DNA of 64,000 nucleotides from Bradyrhizobium sp. in8p8 (GTDB lineage Bacteria; Pseudomonadota; Alphaproteobacteria; Rhizobiales; Xanthobacteraceae). A program made the translations under genes and the position numbers. The notes under the pieces are model-generated. The model was not told where the DNA came from. It searched no databases and worked only from the letters and a program-made list of their open reading frames with translations. Of the stretch, positions 24,611 through 33,993 are shown piece after piece. Position 1 is the stretch's first letter. The number at the start of each line of letters is the position of its first letter. The stretch spans positions 582,001 through 646,000 of the forward strand of contig NZ_AUGD01000001.1 in the NCBI RefSeq assembly GCF_000426845.1, read 5' to 3'.

Positions 24611-25804
24611 TCAGATACCGGCGTACATCCTGCCGAAATTTAGAACGCGGTCAGGATCGAAAGATTTCTTGATTTCCTGCGTCAACTTGAGCACCGCAGG
24701 AGGAAGCGGCTCGAACACATCGATCCTGCGGCGAATCTCCGATGAAGCCCGTACGAGTGTGGCGTGCCCACCGGTATTGACCATAGCTTCCCGAACGACC
24801 GACGCTCCCGCATCGTCAGCGCCCACGACCGCGAGCCACACGAGACCACCGCCCCAGTCGTAGAAATACCGCACGCCGAGTTTTCGCCGGATGTCAGCAA
24901 GAGCACGCGGCGCTTTGGAGGGGGCCAAGGACAACCGCCAAATGGAACGATCCATTGGCTGAGCCAGCCAGTGCGCGTCGCGGATGCGCAACCAAAAGTT
25001 TGCGCTTTCATCCCCTTCGATCAGGTCGGGCAGCCCAAAGGAGCACCAGAGCCTGGCAAGTTCGCGGGATCCGTAGGCTACCGAGCCCTCGGACCCCTCT
25101 AGTCGAACGATCGTAGTCGAGTCCGACCCAATACTCGCCGGGATATGCGCCGCCGCCGAGACCGCGAAAGTCGACCCGAGCGCTGCGGTTAGCGCCGAAA
25201 TCGCTGTCATGTCGTCCAAGCCGCGCAATCCCAGCGATAGGGAACGCGCCGGCTTCGGCAACACCTTGAAGATGGCTTCGCTCAAAACGCCGAGCGTGCC
25301 CCACGCACCGCAGGTCAGCTTGACCAAATCGAGCCCGGTGACATTCTTCATCACGCGCCCGCCGGATTTCACGATGTCTCCGCGGCCCGTGACCAAGCGA
25401 ACGCCGATCAGGCTGTCGCGACAAGCTCCGACCGCGACACGACGCGGACCCGAAACATTCCCGGCGACAATACCTCCGATTGTCGGCTCTGCGCTCGTCC
25501 CGAACAACACACGATGATCCATCGGCTCGAACGGAAGCATCTGGTTGTGCTTGGCGAGCATCCGATCGATTTCGGAAACCGGCGTTCCAGGCAAAGCACC
25601 GATGACGAGCTCTGTCGGCTCATAAAGTGAAACTCCGCGCATGCGCTCGGTCGTTAGAGGCATAGCGTATCCACCCAGCGGTCGGCCCATCGCCGACTTG
25701 GAGCCGGCGCCGCGCACGACGAGAGGCATCTTTGCTGTAGCCGCATCCTTGATGGCAGACGACAGTCCGCACTCGTCGCGCGGCTTATAGCAATCGGTCA
25801 TCAC
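24611..25804 (-). CDS. glcE: Glycolate oxidase FAD-binding subunit
   Basis: A 397-residue subunit with an N-terminal FAD-binding_4 domain (PLVVRGAGSKSAMGRPLGGY, then GTSAEPTIGGIVAGNVSGPR and SGGRVMKNVTGLDLVKLTCG). It lacks the large substrate domain of GlcD, as expected. Its length and position between glcD and glcF are standard. It assists GlcD in electron transfer. Confidence 0.88.
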   Translation of the reverse strand: MMTDCYKPRDECGLSSAIKDAATAKMPLVVRGAGSKSAMGRPLGGYAMPLTTERMRGVSLYEPTELVIGALPGTPVSEIDRMLAKHNQMLPFEPMDHRVLFGTSAEPTIGGIVAGNVSGPRRVAVGACRDSLIGVRLVTGRGDIVKSGGRVMKNVTGLDLVKLTCGAWGTLGVLSEAIFKVLPKPARSLSLGLRGLDDMTAISALTAALGSTFAVSAAAHIPASIGSDSTTIVRLEGSEGSVAYGSRELARLWCSFGLPDLIEGDESANFWLRIRDAHWLAQPMDRSIWRLSLAPSKAPRALADIRRKLGVRYFYDWGGGLVWLAVVGADDAGASVVREAMVNTGGHATLVRASSEIRRRIDVFEPLPPAVLKLTQEIKKSFDPDRVLNFGRMYAGI

Positions 25805-25816
25805 ACTCCCGTCACC

Positions 25817-27253
25817 CTAACCTTGACATCGAAAATCGAGGGGAAACACCTTATCCGTATTGAGCAGCCATCGCGGATCGAACGCGGCGCGCACCCGAAT
25901 CTGTTGAGCCAGATCGGCATCGTCAAACTGGCAGCGCATTAGATCACGCTTCTCGATACCGACACCGTGCTCGCCCGTCAGGCACCCACCAACTTCAACG
26001 CAGAGCCTGAGAATGTCATCTCCCGCTGCTTCCGCCTTCGACTGCTGCGACGGATCGTTCGCGTTGTAGAGGATGAGCGGATGCATGTTGCCGTCACCGG
26101 CATGGAAAACATTCGCGACACGCAATCCGTGTCGCTGTACGATCTTGGAGATCTCCGCCAAAACGTACGACAGCTTGCCGGTCGGCACCGTGCCGTCCAT
26201 GCACAAATAGTCAGCGACTCGCCCGGTCGCACCGAAAGCCGACTTCCGCCCCTTCCAGATTGCCGCCGTCTCAATTGCCGACCTGCTCTCGCGCACTGTC
26301 GTCGCACCATTCGCACGAGCGATGGCGGTGATGTCCGCCAGCGTCGCGTCCATCTCGGCGTCGGACCCTTCGACCTCTACAATCAGAAGGGCCTCGACAT
26401 CGAGCGGATAGCCGGCCTTGGCGAAGGCCTCGCAGATCTCGATGGCGGCCTTGTCCATGTATTCGATGGCTACGGGAATGATACCGGCGGCAATGACGTC
26501 CGCAACCGCCTTGCCCGCTCCCTCGCAAGACGGGAAACCGAACAGAACCGGGCGCGCTCCCTCGGCCGATTTCAGAATTCGGAGGGTCGCTTCGGTCACT
26601 ATCCCGAGCTGCCCCTCGGAGCCGACGACCAGGCCCAGCAGATCGAGTCCAGCGCTATCGAGATAGTCACCGCCGAGATCGATGATCGATCCATCGATCA
26701 GTACCATCCTTACGCCGAGGAGGTTATTGGTCGTGACTCCATACTTCAGGCAATGCGCGCCTCCGGAGTTGTTGGCAATGTTGCCTCCGATCGTGCAGGC
26801 AAGTTGAGAGGAAGGGTCTGGCGCATAGAAGAAGCCGTTCTCCGCCACCACCGCCGTTACGCTCAAATTTGTGACTCCCGCTTCGACGCGGATGAAGCGG
26901 TCATCGTAGTTGACCGCGAGCACCCGATTCATCTTTGAAAGTCCGAGAACGACGGCGTCTTCACTCGGAATTGCCCCGCCGGCGAGAGACGTACCTGCGC
27001 CGCGCGGCACGACCTTGACGCCGGTGTCGTGACAGTATTTCAAAACGGCACTCACCTCTTCGGTCGTCTTCGGTAGGACGACGGCGAGCGGCATCTTGCG
27101 ATAGGCCGTCAACGCATCTGTCTCATAAGCCCGACACTCGTCCGTCGACGTTATTAGCCCAGCGGGGTCAACAAGGCGGGTTAGATCGTTTATGATTGAA
27201 TCTCGGCGCGCGAGGATTTCTCGATTTGGTTCGGTGAACCTAATTTTGCTCAT
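25817..27253 (-). CDS. glcD: Glycolate oxidase catalytic FAD subunit
   Basis: A 478-residue flavoprotein of the GlcD/D-lactate dehydrogenase type. FAD-binding segments are VVPRGAGTSLAGGAIP, ACTIGGNIANNSGGAHCLKY and GSEGQLGIVTEATL; the C-terminal FAD-oxidase domain carries NVFHAGDGNMHPLILYN and GGCLTGEHGVGIEKR with the active-site histidines. It oxidises glycolate or a related 2-hydroxyacid. The gene reads in the same direction as the VOC, aldehyde dehydrogenase and ligase genes upstream and may be co-transcribed with them, although a hairpin lies just before its start. Confidence 0.9.
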   Translation of the reverse strand: MSKIRFTEPNREILARRDSIINDLTRLVDPAGLITSTDECRAYETDALTAYRKMPLAVVLPKTTEEVSAVLKYCHDTGVKVVPRGAGTSLAGGAIPSEDAVVLGLSKMNRVLAVNYDDRFIRVEAGVTNLSVTAVVAENGFFYAPDPSSQLACTIGGNIANNSGGAHCLKYGVTTNNLLGVRMVLIDGSIIDLGGDYLDSAGLDLLGLVVGSEGQLGIVTEATLRILKSAEGARPVLFGFPSCEGAGKAVADVIAAGIIPVAIEYMDKAAIEICEAFAKAGYPLDVEALLIVEVEGSDAEMDATLADITAIARANGATTVRESRSAIETAAIWKGRKSAFGATGRVADYLCMDGTVPTGKLSYVLAEISKIVQRHGLRVANVFHAGDGNMHPLILYNANDPSQQSKAEAAGDDILRLCVEVGGCLTGEHGVGIEKRDLMRCQFDDADLAQQIRVRAAFDPRWLLNTDKVFPLDFRCQG

Positions 27254-27264
27254 CGTATCCTCGT

Positions 27265-27284
27265 CATCGGATATTTTTCCGATG
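27265..27284. repeat. Inverted repeat upstream of glcD
   Basis: CATCGGA-TATTTT-TCCGATG: seven-base perfect arms around a six-base loop, 12 bases before the glcD start. No T tract follows on either strand, so an operator or transcript-processing hairpin is more likely than a terminator. It is unrelated to the TTGGT/ACCAA palindromes. Confidence 0.4.
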
Positions 27285-27340
27285 GGTCAGTCGCGGCCTG
27301 ATGCAATCGACATAAGCCCGACGCATCCACCATCGAGCTT

Positions 27341-28210
27341 CTATTGCACTAACGCCACGACCCTCTCAGGGTGGCCCGACCAGCGCCAACCAAGCGTCGG
27401 CCGCGATAGCCCTAGCATCATTCCGCCAAGGGCCGGAGGATGAAGCCAGAGTTGCTCCGGATCTCGACCGCTCCGCTTCTCCTCGCGCGGATCCAGCGTG
27501 TGTCCCACGTCGTCCGCCTTCGCCGATCTTTCGATGCGACCGATCTCTCGGCTTTCGGCATACGCCATATAGAAAGACGAGCCTTGGCGGGCGTGATACC
27601 TGCCGAGCGTCTTGGTGAAGTCCGTCGGCGTGATGACTTCAAATCGGTCGAGGCGATCAGGCGCGAAGAGAGTGAGGACGCCCGTATAGCCAAAGAGCTC
27701 CGAGGTAATCGTCACGAAATTCCGTGTATCAAGACGAAAGACTTCGGCGAAGCGCGTTACCGCGGCTGCCTGGTCGGCCGCGAGCAAAGTCACCTCATAA
27801 AGGAAATCAATCCCGCCGGTCGGCTCCACCGTACGCGGGGGAGAGATTACGAAATGGACCGGCTTCCCCTCGATTTCGAACCGGAGAAAATCCTGGCCAT
27901 TTTCGTGCTGATGCTCAACTCCGACCGACGTGGCATGATGCACCAGTGCACGCGGGTCGAGTGAGGTCGCGCCGGCGCCGAATAGATGAGATCGCCCGCG
28001 TCTTGCCAGTTCGTCCGCGACAACGCCGTTGCCTTCCGGCTCCAACAACTCAATCTCGCCGGTCCCGGCACGCAATGTCACTCGTTTGGCGCCCAATCCC
28101 CGGACCCGATCCGCAGAGACTTGTTCCGCCCCCAATCGGCGACGCCACATCTCCGCGGCACTTTTGGCATCCGGCGTCGCGATCTGAACGCGGTCGATGG
28201 TCAACAACAC
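27341..28210 (-). CDS. VOC-family protein (glyoxalase/dioxygenase superfamily)
   Basis: A 289-residue protein with two vicinal-oxygen-chelate halves: LTIDRVQIATPDAKSAAEMW at the N-terminus, and a second half from about FLYEVTLLAADQAAAVTRFA. The extradiol-dioxygenase signature (H...Y..D/E-P-x-G...E) is not present, so it is not a recognisable ring-cleavage enzyme. Glyoxalase-like, lyase or isomerase activity are all possible. It sits between the aldehyde dehydrogenase and glcD on the same strand, which suggests a role in the same pathway. Confidence 0.6.
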   Translation of the reverse strand: MLLTIDRVQIATPDAKSAAEMWRRRLGAEQVSADRVRGLGAKRVTLRAGTGEIELLEPEGNGVVADELARRGRSHLFGAGATSLDPRALVHHATSVGVEHQHENGQDFLRFEIEGKPVHFVISPPRTVEPTGGIDFLYEVTLLAADQAAAVTRFAEVFRLDTRNFVTITSELFGYTGVLTLFAPDRLDRFEVITPTDFTKTLGRYHARQGSSFYMAYAESREIGRIERSAKADDVGHTLDPREEKRSGRDPEQLWLHPPALGGMMLGLSRPTLGWRWSGHPERVVALVQ

Positions 28211-28337
28211 TTCGCTAACTCGCTTTAGGCGTTGGATCTTTGGGCCCTAGAGTCTGGCGCGGCGAAGGACCGTCGCGAGGTTTGACCTGCGCGACGCATG
28301 CTCCGCGACGGCGTATCAGCATTGCCGATCGCGCATG

Positions 28338-29792
28338 CTAACCGTGCATCTGGGTCAGGAACTTAGTGTTGAGATACGCGTCCATCGCTTCTGTACCACC
28401 TTCCGAACCGTATCCGGAGTCCTTGATTCCTCCGAAGGGAGTCTCCGGTAAGGCAAGGCCTTGGTGGTTGATCGACACCATTCCACTCTCCACGATCGAG
28501 CCGAGCGCGCCGATCGTCGCCGCTGACTTCGTATACGCATATGCAGCAAGGCCATAAGGGAGCCGATTCGCTTCGACCATGGCATCCTCGAATGTCGAGA
28601 ACGACGCGATTGGCACAACAGGGCCGAATGGCTCCTCGTTCATAATGCGCGAGTCCAGAGGCACGTCCGTCAGAACCGTCGGTTGAAAGAAGAAGCCATC
28701 GTTGCGCAGGCGCCTTCCACCTGTCCGGATGCGCGCGCCGCGCTGAACGGCGTCCGAGACCAGCGCGTCCATCGCCTCGACTCGACGGAGATTAGCTAGT
28801 GGTCCCATTTGGGTCGCTTCGTCGAGGCCGTCCCCGACGACGAGAGCTTTGGCAGCAGCGGTGAATTGTTCAACGAAGTCGTCGTAGACCCGTTCATGGA
28901 CCATGAACCGGGTCGGAGAAACACAAACCTGGCCGGCATTCCTGAACTTTGCCGCGGACAGCAATTTTGCCGCTTGTTTGACATCTGCGTCCTCGAAGAC
29001 TAGCGCAGGCGCATGTCCACCTAGCTCCATCGTAACGCGCTTCATGTGACTTCCAGCGAGAGCCGCAAGCCGCTTCCCGACTGGCGTCGAACCCGTGAAC
29101 GAAATCTTGCGAATGACAGGGTGGGCAATCAAGTATTCCGATATGTCGGACGGCACACCGAAAACGAGATTGAGGACACCGGAGGGCAAGCCGGCATCGA
29201 CATAAGCATTGACCAGAGCTGCACAACTTGCCGGCGTTTCTTCGGGTCCCTTCAGAATCACGGAGCACCCGGCCGCCATCGCAGCTGATATCTTTCTGAC
29301 GGCTTGGTTGATCGGAAAATTCCACGGCGTGAAGGCGGCGACAGGCCCAACTGGCTCGCGGATCACGACCTGCTGTACGGCGCCGGAACGTGACGGAATG
29401 GTCCGACCGTAGGATCGACGCGCCTCCTCCGCGAACCAGTCGATGATGTCTGCGCCGAGCAACACCTCCATCTTCGCCTCGCCCAGCGGCTTGCCTTGCT
29501 CGAGCGTCATGATACGCGCGATTGAGGCGGCTCGCTCGCGGAGCTTTTCGGCAGCCCCACGCATCAATTTGTATCGCTCGAAGGAAGACGTCCTCCGCCA
29601 CAATTCGAACCCGCGCACGGCCGATTCAAGTGCGTCGTCGAGATCGGGGATAGACGCGTGCGCAACTGTTCCGATCAATTTTCCCGTCGCCGGATTCAGG
29701 ATGGGCTCGACCTTTCCGCTCGTTCCATCGCGCCAGGATCCATCGATGAACAACTTTGTATCGGGGTACATCTGCTCGCGACTTGTCACCAT
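28338..29792 (-). CDS. NAD(P)-dependent aldehyde dehydrogenase (succinate-semialdehyde type)
   Basis: A 484-residue ALDH. The catalytic cysteine is in [10 protein letters not shown], the general-base glutamate in [14 protein letters not shown], and the oxyanion asparagine region in [25 protein letters not shown] is the nucleotide-binding turn. The closest pattern is succinate-semialdehyde/glutarate-semialdehyde dehydrogenase, but this group is broad. With the GMC alcohol oxidoreductase it would turn an alcohol into an acid. The start lies 25 bases after the ligase stop, so the two are likely co-transcribed. Confidence 0.85.
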   Translation of the reverse strand: MVTSREQMYPDTKLFIDGSWRDGTSGKVEPILNPATGKLIGTVAHASIPDLDDALESAVRGFELWRRTSSFERYKLMRGAAEKLRERAASIARIMTLEQGKPLGEAKMEVLLGADIIDWFAEEARRSYGRTIPSRSGAVQQVVIREPVGPVAAFTPWNFPINQAVRKISAAMAAGCSVILKGPEETPASCAALVNAYVDAGLPSGVLNLVFGVPSDISEYLIAHPVIRKISFTGSTPVGKRLAALAGSHMKRVTMELGGHAPALVFEDADVKQAAKLLSAAKFRNAGQVCVSPTRFMVHERVYDDFVEQFTAAAKALVVGDGLDEATQMGPLANLRRVEAMDALVSDAVQRGARIRTGGRRLRNDGFFFQPTVLTDVPLDSRIMNEEPFGPVVPIASFSTFEDAMVEANRLPYGLAAYAYTKSAATIGALGSIVESGMVSINHQGLALPETPFGGIKDSGYGSEGGTEAMDAYLNTKFLTQMHG

Positions 29793-29817
29793 TTCCGTCC
29801 GTCCGGTCTATAATTCG

Positions 29818-31374
29818 TTAAACTGAGGTAGCCGCTGACAGCGACTCCTCGGCGCGCTTTTTCAAGTCGTGCTTTCTAATCTTCCCGTTCGGGGCTACCG
29901 GAAGTTGCGGCAAGACAATGATCTGCTGCGGCTTCTTGTATGGTGCGAGCTGCCGCTCCACGAGCGCGAGCAACTCGGCCACTTCGATGGTACTTCCAGG
30001 CGTTGGCTCGACGAAGGCGATAATTTCCTCGTTGCCCTCGATTGATCGCCCGACTACCGCGGAATTTAGAACCGCCGGATGAGTATTGAGGACAGCCTCG
30101 ATTTCGGGCGGATAGACGTTGAAGCCGGATCTGATAATTAGCTCCTTCGACCGCCCCTGGATCACCAGTTCACCGCCGGGCGACCGGCTGACGATATCTC
30201 CGGTTTTCAAATATCCTTCGCGATCGATCGCCTCCGCGGTCATGTCCGGCTGACCATAATACCCCAACATCACGTTGGGCCCGCGAACGAGCAGTTCGCC
30301 CGCTTCGCCATCGGGTACTTCCCGCCCATCAGGTCCGACGATCTTGGTTTCGATTCCCGGGATTGGCGGTCCGATGTTGATTTCGTTGCTTCCCATGGCA
30401 TACAGCGTCCGACTGATGGTCGGAGACGTCTCGGTCAGCCCGTAACCATTATGAAGCACCACGCCGAACACTCGCTCGACGCTCTGTCGCAGAGACAGAT
30501 CGAGCGGTGCCGTTCCGGTATAGACATAACGAAGGTTATTGGGCGTGAGCTTGATATTGTTCTGATCGACGTAAGCGATGATCCGCGACAACATCGCAGG
30601 GACGGCATTGAAGGCGGTCAACGAACCATTCACGACGGCGTCGATTGCTTGCGTGAGAGAGAACCTCGGCATGATCCGCAGGTGTGCGCCGACAAACAAC
30701 ATACTTTGCAGCAACGTCAACCCGTACGAATGAGAGATCGGCATAACGCAAAGCGTGACGTCCTCGGGAAAGAGCGTGTTGGTTCTTTTGCCCCGGCCCG
30801 CCACGTAAGCGAGGTTGCGATGACTGAGCATCACTCCCTTCGGGCGACCGGTAGTCCCCGTCGTGTAGATGAGAACTGCAACCTGACGGGCGGGATCCTC
30901 ATAGACCTCCTCGGGAACGGCGCTCGCCTCCAACTTACCGACCTTGATCGCTCCAATCCCCGTGAACGCTTCGGCTTCCGCGCCGCGCCGGCACGCCGCA
31001 GCATCTGCTTCCGCCGATATTCCATGCGTATAGAATACGCGTCTGGGCTTGCAATCACCCTCAATGGCGTCCAGTTCGTGCGGGCCGAGCCGTGCGCTCG
31101 TCATCACTGCCCATGCATCAAGCCGGCTCGCCGCATACATCAGGACGATGGCGCCGATTGAGTTCTCGCCCACCACCATGACCCGATCACCGGGACGGAT
31201 CCCTAGACGCGCCAAGTCACCTGCAACGGCCTCGATCGTATCGATCAGTCTCCGATAGGACCAAACGATGCCCCGCTCGTCAGTAAGAGCCGGCCGGGAT
31301 GCTCCTGCTTTGGCCCCCTCATCCACAATGAGGTGGATGCGTCGCGGCAGGCTAGTCAAATAATCCACTTCCAT
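29818..31374 (-). CDS. Acyl-CoA ligase (AMP-forming)
   Basis: A 518-residue member of the ANL superfamily. The ATP-binding P loop is IYTTGTTGRPKGVMLSHRN, followed by NGYGLTETSPT, the hinge YLKTGDIVSR, and RSGFNVYPPEIEAVLN; the C-terminal catalytic lysine is in APNGKIRKHDLKK. It should activate a carboxylic acid as a CoA thioester through an acyl-AMP. The acid cannot be identified from sequence. It is the first gene of a leftward unit (ligase, aldehyde dehydrogenase, VOC, perhaps glcDEF), with the ACTGGT-AGG-ACCAGT operator about 100 bases upstream. Confidence 0.87.
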   Translation of the reverse strand: MEVDYLTSLPRRIHLIVDEGAKAGASRPALTDERGIVWSYRRLIDTIEAVAGDLARLGIRPGDRVMVVGENSIGAIVLMYAASRLDAWAVMTSARLGPHELDAIEGDCKPRRVFYTHGISAEADAAACRRGAEAEAFTGIGAIKVGKLEASAVPEEVYEDPARQVAVLIYTTGTTGRPKGVMLSHRNLAYVAGRGKRTNTLFPEDVTLCVMPISHSYGLTLLQSMLFVGAHLRIMPRFSLTQAIDAVVNGSLTAFNAVPAMLSRIIAYVDQNNIKLTPNNLRYVYTGTAPLDLSLRQSVERVFGVVLHNGYGLTETSPTISRTLYAMGSNEINIGPPIPGIETKIVGPDGREVPDGEAGELLVRGPNVMLGYYGQPDMTAEAIDREGYLKTGDIVSRSPGGELVIQGRSKELIIRSGFNVYPPEIEAVLNTHPAVLNSAVVGRSIEGNEEIIAFVEPTPGSTIEVAELLALVERQLAPYKKPQQIIVLPQLPVAPNGKIRKHDLKKRAEESLSAATSV

Positions 31375-31473
31375 GGTGGGCCCAATCTTCTTCGCCAGAA
31401 CTTCCGCATCCAGCTCCTCGACTACAAGCGGCTGCGGATGGCGAGGTTAGTCTGTTGCTGGATTTTCACCGAT

Positions 31474-31488
31474 ACTGGTAGGACCAGT
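31474..31488. promoter_or_regulatory. GntR/FadR-type operator, site B
   Basis: ACTGGT-AGG-ACCAGT is a perfect palindrome with six-base arms, 100 bases upstream of the acyl-CoA ligase start. On the minus strand, TTGACA (31510-31515) lies about 21 bases before it and could be a -35 element, so a bound repressor would overlap or follow the promoter. Confidence 0.6.
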
Positions 31489-31589
31489 TTGGTATGATCA
31501 CAATCGTATTGTCAAGTGCGTTTTGAGCGGCGCCGCATAACGCGCGCGCCAACGGCCTGAATTTGCACAATCGATCGAAATTGAGCTTT

Positions 31590-32975
31590 CTAAGCCGCCG
31601 CGTCGCGCACGTAACGTGCAGTGCGGGTACGCATAGTCACCAGTTCCTCGGCGGAGGTCGGGTGCAGCGCCATAGTGGCGTCGAAGTCCGCCTTGGTAGC
31701 CTTCATCTTTACGGCAATGGCGATGACCTGAACCAATTCGGCCGCGTCCGATCCAACGATATGGCAACCCACGACGCGGTCGCTCCCCGCGTCAACCACC
31801 AGTTTCATCAACACCCGCGACTCGCTGCCGGACAGCGTCGCCTTCAACGGGCGGAACGCCGCCTTGTAGACATCAACGATAGCGAACTGCGCCCGCGCCT
31901 GCGCCTCGGTGAGGCCCACGGTGCCGACCTGGGGCTGCGTGAACACGGCGGTCGGAATATCGATGTGATCGACCTTGACCGCCCGCTTGCCGAAAACCGT
32001 ATCGGCGAAAGCGTGGCCCTCACGGATCGCTACCGGCGTCAGATTGAAGCGATGGGTGACGTCGCCGACCGCATAGATATGTGGCACCGAGCTCTGCGAG
32101 GCTTCGTTGACGACGATGCCTCCGTTATCCGGGTTGATGGCGACGCCGGCTTTCTCCAGCCCGAGATTTGCGACGGCGGGGTGACGGCCGATGGCGAACA
32201 TCACCTTGTCGGACGCGATGCTGGAGCCATTCGACAGGTGCGACGTGTACCAATCGTCGTGCTTCTCAATCCCGTCGACCGTGCAACCGGTCAGGATGGT
32301 AATGCCGTTCTTCTCCATCTCATCGCGGACATGGGCGCGGACGTCGTCGTCGAAGCCACGCAGGATGTTGTCGCCGCGATAGACCACAGTCACGAGGGAA
32401 CCCAGGCCCGAGAAGATGCACGCAAACTCCAGCGCGATATAGCCACCGCCCTGGATCAGGATACGCTTCGGCAATTCGGGTAGATGAAATGCTTCGTTCG
32501 ATGAGATGACATGCTCGATGCCGGGAATGGCCTTGCCGTGGTTCGGTGCGCCGCCCGTGGCGATCAGGATATACTTCGAGCGCACCCTCCTGCCGCCGTC
32601 GAGCACCAGCGTATGCGGGTCCTCGAACACGGCGCGCGACTTGATCACCTGCACGCCAGATTTCTCCACGTTGGTGGTGTAGGCCGCTTCCAGCCGGGCG
32701 ATCTCCTTGTCTTTGTTGGCGATCAGGGTGGCCCAGTCGAACGTCGCCGGCGGAACGGTCCAGCCGAAGCCCGCGGCATCCGCGATGTCGTGGCTGAAAT
32801 GCGAGGCGTAGGCGAATAGCTTCTTCGGTACGCACCCGCGAATGACGCAAGTGCCGCCCATCCGATATTCCTCGGCGATCATGACGCGGGCGCCATGGCC
32901 AGCGGCGATCCGCGCGGCGCGCACGCCGCCCGAGCCGCCACCTATGACAAACAGATCCGTCTCAAAGCTATCCAT
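31590..32975 (-). CDS. gor: Glutathione-disulfide reductase
   Basis: A 461-residue pyridine-nucleotide disulfide oxidoreductase. FAD binds at IGGGSGGVRAARIAA; the redox pair is Cys43 and Cys48 in GGTCVIRGCVPKKL, the glutathione-reductase form; the NADPH domain is near IQGGGYIALEFACIF; the C-terminal His-Glu pair is in LHPTSAEELVTM. It keeps glutathione reduced, which the nu-class GST of the island would consume. It is divergent from the GntR gene, and clustered TGGT/ACCA half-sites lie between them. Confidence 0.92.
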   Translation of the reverse strand: MDSFETDLFVIGGGSGGVRAARIAAGHGARVMIAEEYRMGGTCVIRGCVPKKLFAYASHFSHDIADAAGFGWTVPPATFDWATLIANKDKEIARLEAAYTTNVEKSGVQVIKSRAVFEDPHTLVLDGGRRVRSKYILIATGGAPNHGKAIPGIEHVISSNEAFHLPELPKRILIQGGGYIALEFACIFSGLGSLVTVVYRGDNILRGFDDDVRAHVRDEMEKNGITILTGCTVDGIEKHDDWYTSHLSNGSSIASDKVMFAIGRHPAVANLGLEKAGVAINPDNGGIVVNEASQSSVPHIYAVGDVTHRFNLTPVAIREGHAFADTVFGKRAVKVDHIDIPTAVFTQPQVGTVGLTEAQARAQFAIVDVYKAAFRPLKATLSGSESRVLMKLVVDAGSDRVVGCHIVGSDAAELVQVIAIAVKMKATKADFDATMALHPTSAEELVTMRTRTARYVRDAAA

Positions 32976-33094
32976 GCTGGGAAATCAATTCTTTAGGTGG
33001 ATTTGGCGCGTTTCAGATGCTTCAATTTCCTCAACCTGATATCTACTGAAGCAGGGCGGATTCGACCGAGATCCTCAAGGTTCCTCCAAAGTAC

Positions 33095-33163
33095 TGGTCG
33101 ACCAATTTGGTCGGCCATGATTAGCTACCGAGGAAATCGAAATCAAGTGGTCGGCAGGACCAG
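33095..33163. promoter_or_regulatory. Cluster of TGGT/ACCA half-sites, site C
   Basis: Between gor and the GntR gene, TGGTCGACCA (33095-33104) is a palindrome with a two-base centre, ACCAATTTGGT (33101-33111) overlaps it, and TGGT...ACCA recurs at 33148-33162. These use the same half-sites as sites A, B, D and E but with different spacing, so binding here is less certain. Autoregulation of the GntR gene would be expected. Confidence 0.4.
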
Positions 33164-33177
33164 GCAGGATATTTTAG

Positions 33178-33906
33178 ATGACTGAGCGAAATCGAACCGA
33201 CAAGCTTGAGGCTCCTTCGAACGCCATCGGAAAGATCCTTTCCTTCATCCGTGAGCGCCGCTATCAGCCCTCCGAACGGTTGCCATCAGAACGCGACTTT
33301 GCGGAAAAGTTCGACACCAGTCGCGGCGCGGTTCGAGAGGCTCTGGCCGCACTTGAAACCATGCGAGTGATAGAACGGCGCCCAAATTCTGGAATCTATC
33401 TGCGAAAGATCGAAGAGAGCAGCATCGATGCTCTAGTGCTTTATGCTGAATCCGGAGTTCCATTCGAGGCCAAGGAAATCGCCGACGTCATGGAGGTCCG
33501 GCGCATGCTCGAAGGGCAGGCGGTCAGGTTGGCCTGCACACGCAGGACCGCGGACAACATTCGCGAGATCACCGCCATACTTGAAGAGACCAACAAGCGC
33601 CTATCCAAAAAGCAAAGCATAGAGCGCGAGGACGAGGCGTTCCATCTTGCGATTTTTGCTGCAACCAAGAACGACATTTTGCTGCGCGTGGCGAGATCGT
33701 TCTACGAACTGTCCAGGCATCGACGGAAGGTCTACTTTGCCGACCAAAATCGAGGTCGACAATCTTATGAGGACCATTGCACCATCTTGGAAGCGATCGA
33801 AGAGCGGCGGGTAGGCCTAGCCGAACAACAGATGAACGCTCACCTCTCGCGAACAGTGGAGGCATGGCAATCGCTTCTAGGGGAAACCAAAGTCACAAAA
33901 CGTTAG
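33178..33906 (+). CDS. GntR-family regulator, FadR subfamily
   Basis: A 242-residue regulator. The N-terminal winged helix has LPSERDFAEKFDTSRGAVRE, followed by ALAALETMRVIERRPNSGIY. The C-terminal FCD domain (from about VMEVRRMLEGQAVRLA, with EDEAFHLAIFAA and YEDHCTILEAIEERR) carries the Asp/His residues that bind a metal and an organic-acid ligand. FadR-type proteins recognise short palindromes of the TGGT-N3-ACCA kind. Such palindromes or their half-sites occur in five promoter regions of this island, so this protein is the likely master regulator, probably a repressor released by a pathway acid. It is the only regulator gene inside the catabolic block. Confidence 0.88.
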   Translation: MTERNRTDKLEAPSNAIGKILSFIRERRYQPSERLPSERDFAEKFDTSRGAVREALAALETMRVIERRPNSGIYLRKIEESSIDALVLYAESGVPFEAKEIADVMEVRRMLEGQAVRLACTRRTADNIREITAILEETNKRLSKKQSIEREDEAFHLAIFAATKNDILLRVARSFYELSRHRRKVYFADQNRGRQSYEDHCTILEAIEERRVGLAEQQMNAHLSRTVEAWQSLLGETKVTKR

Positions 33907-33958
33907 TCTTGCCGGGCACCCCGTCCGCCATCTCTACGCGAAATACCCACGGTCTAGC

Positions 33959-33982
33959 GCGAAGCACGAGGACGTGCTTCGC
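33959..33982. terminator. Bidirectional hairpin between convergent genes
   Basis: GCGAAGCACG-AGGA-CGTGCTTCGC is a perfect ten-base-pair stem with a four-base loop, between the ends of the GntR gene (rightward) and the permease gene (leftward). No long T tract follows, so termination may be only partial. Confidence 0.5.
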
Positions 33983-33993
33983 TCGAACAGTGC

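Noticed and set aside
25967..26938. 323-codon plus-strand frame within glcD
   Set aside because: Antisense shadow of a clear flavoprotein gene.
27265..27284. Rho-independent terminator before glcD
   Set aside because: A good hairpin, but without a T tract on either strand.
27341..28210. Extradiol ring-cleavage dioxygenase
   Set aside because: The VOC fold is visible, but the His...Tyr...Glu extradiol signature is absent, so only the superfamily is assigned.
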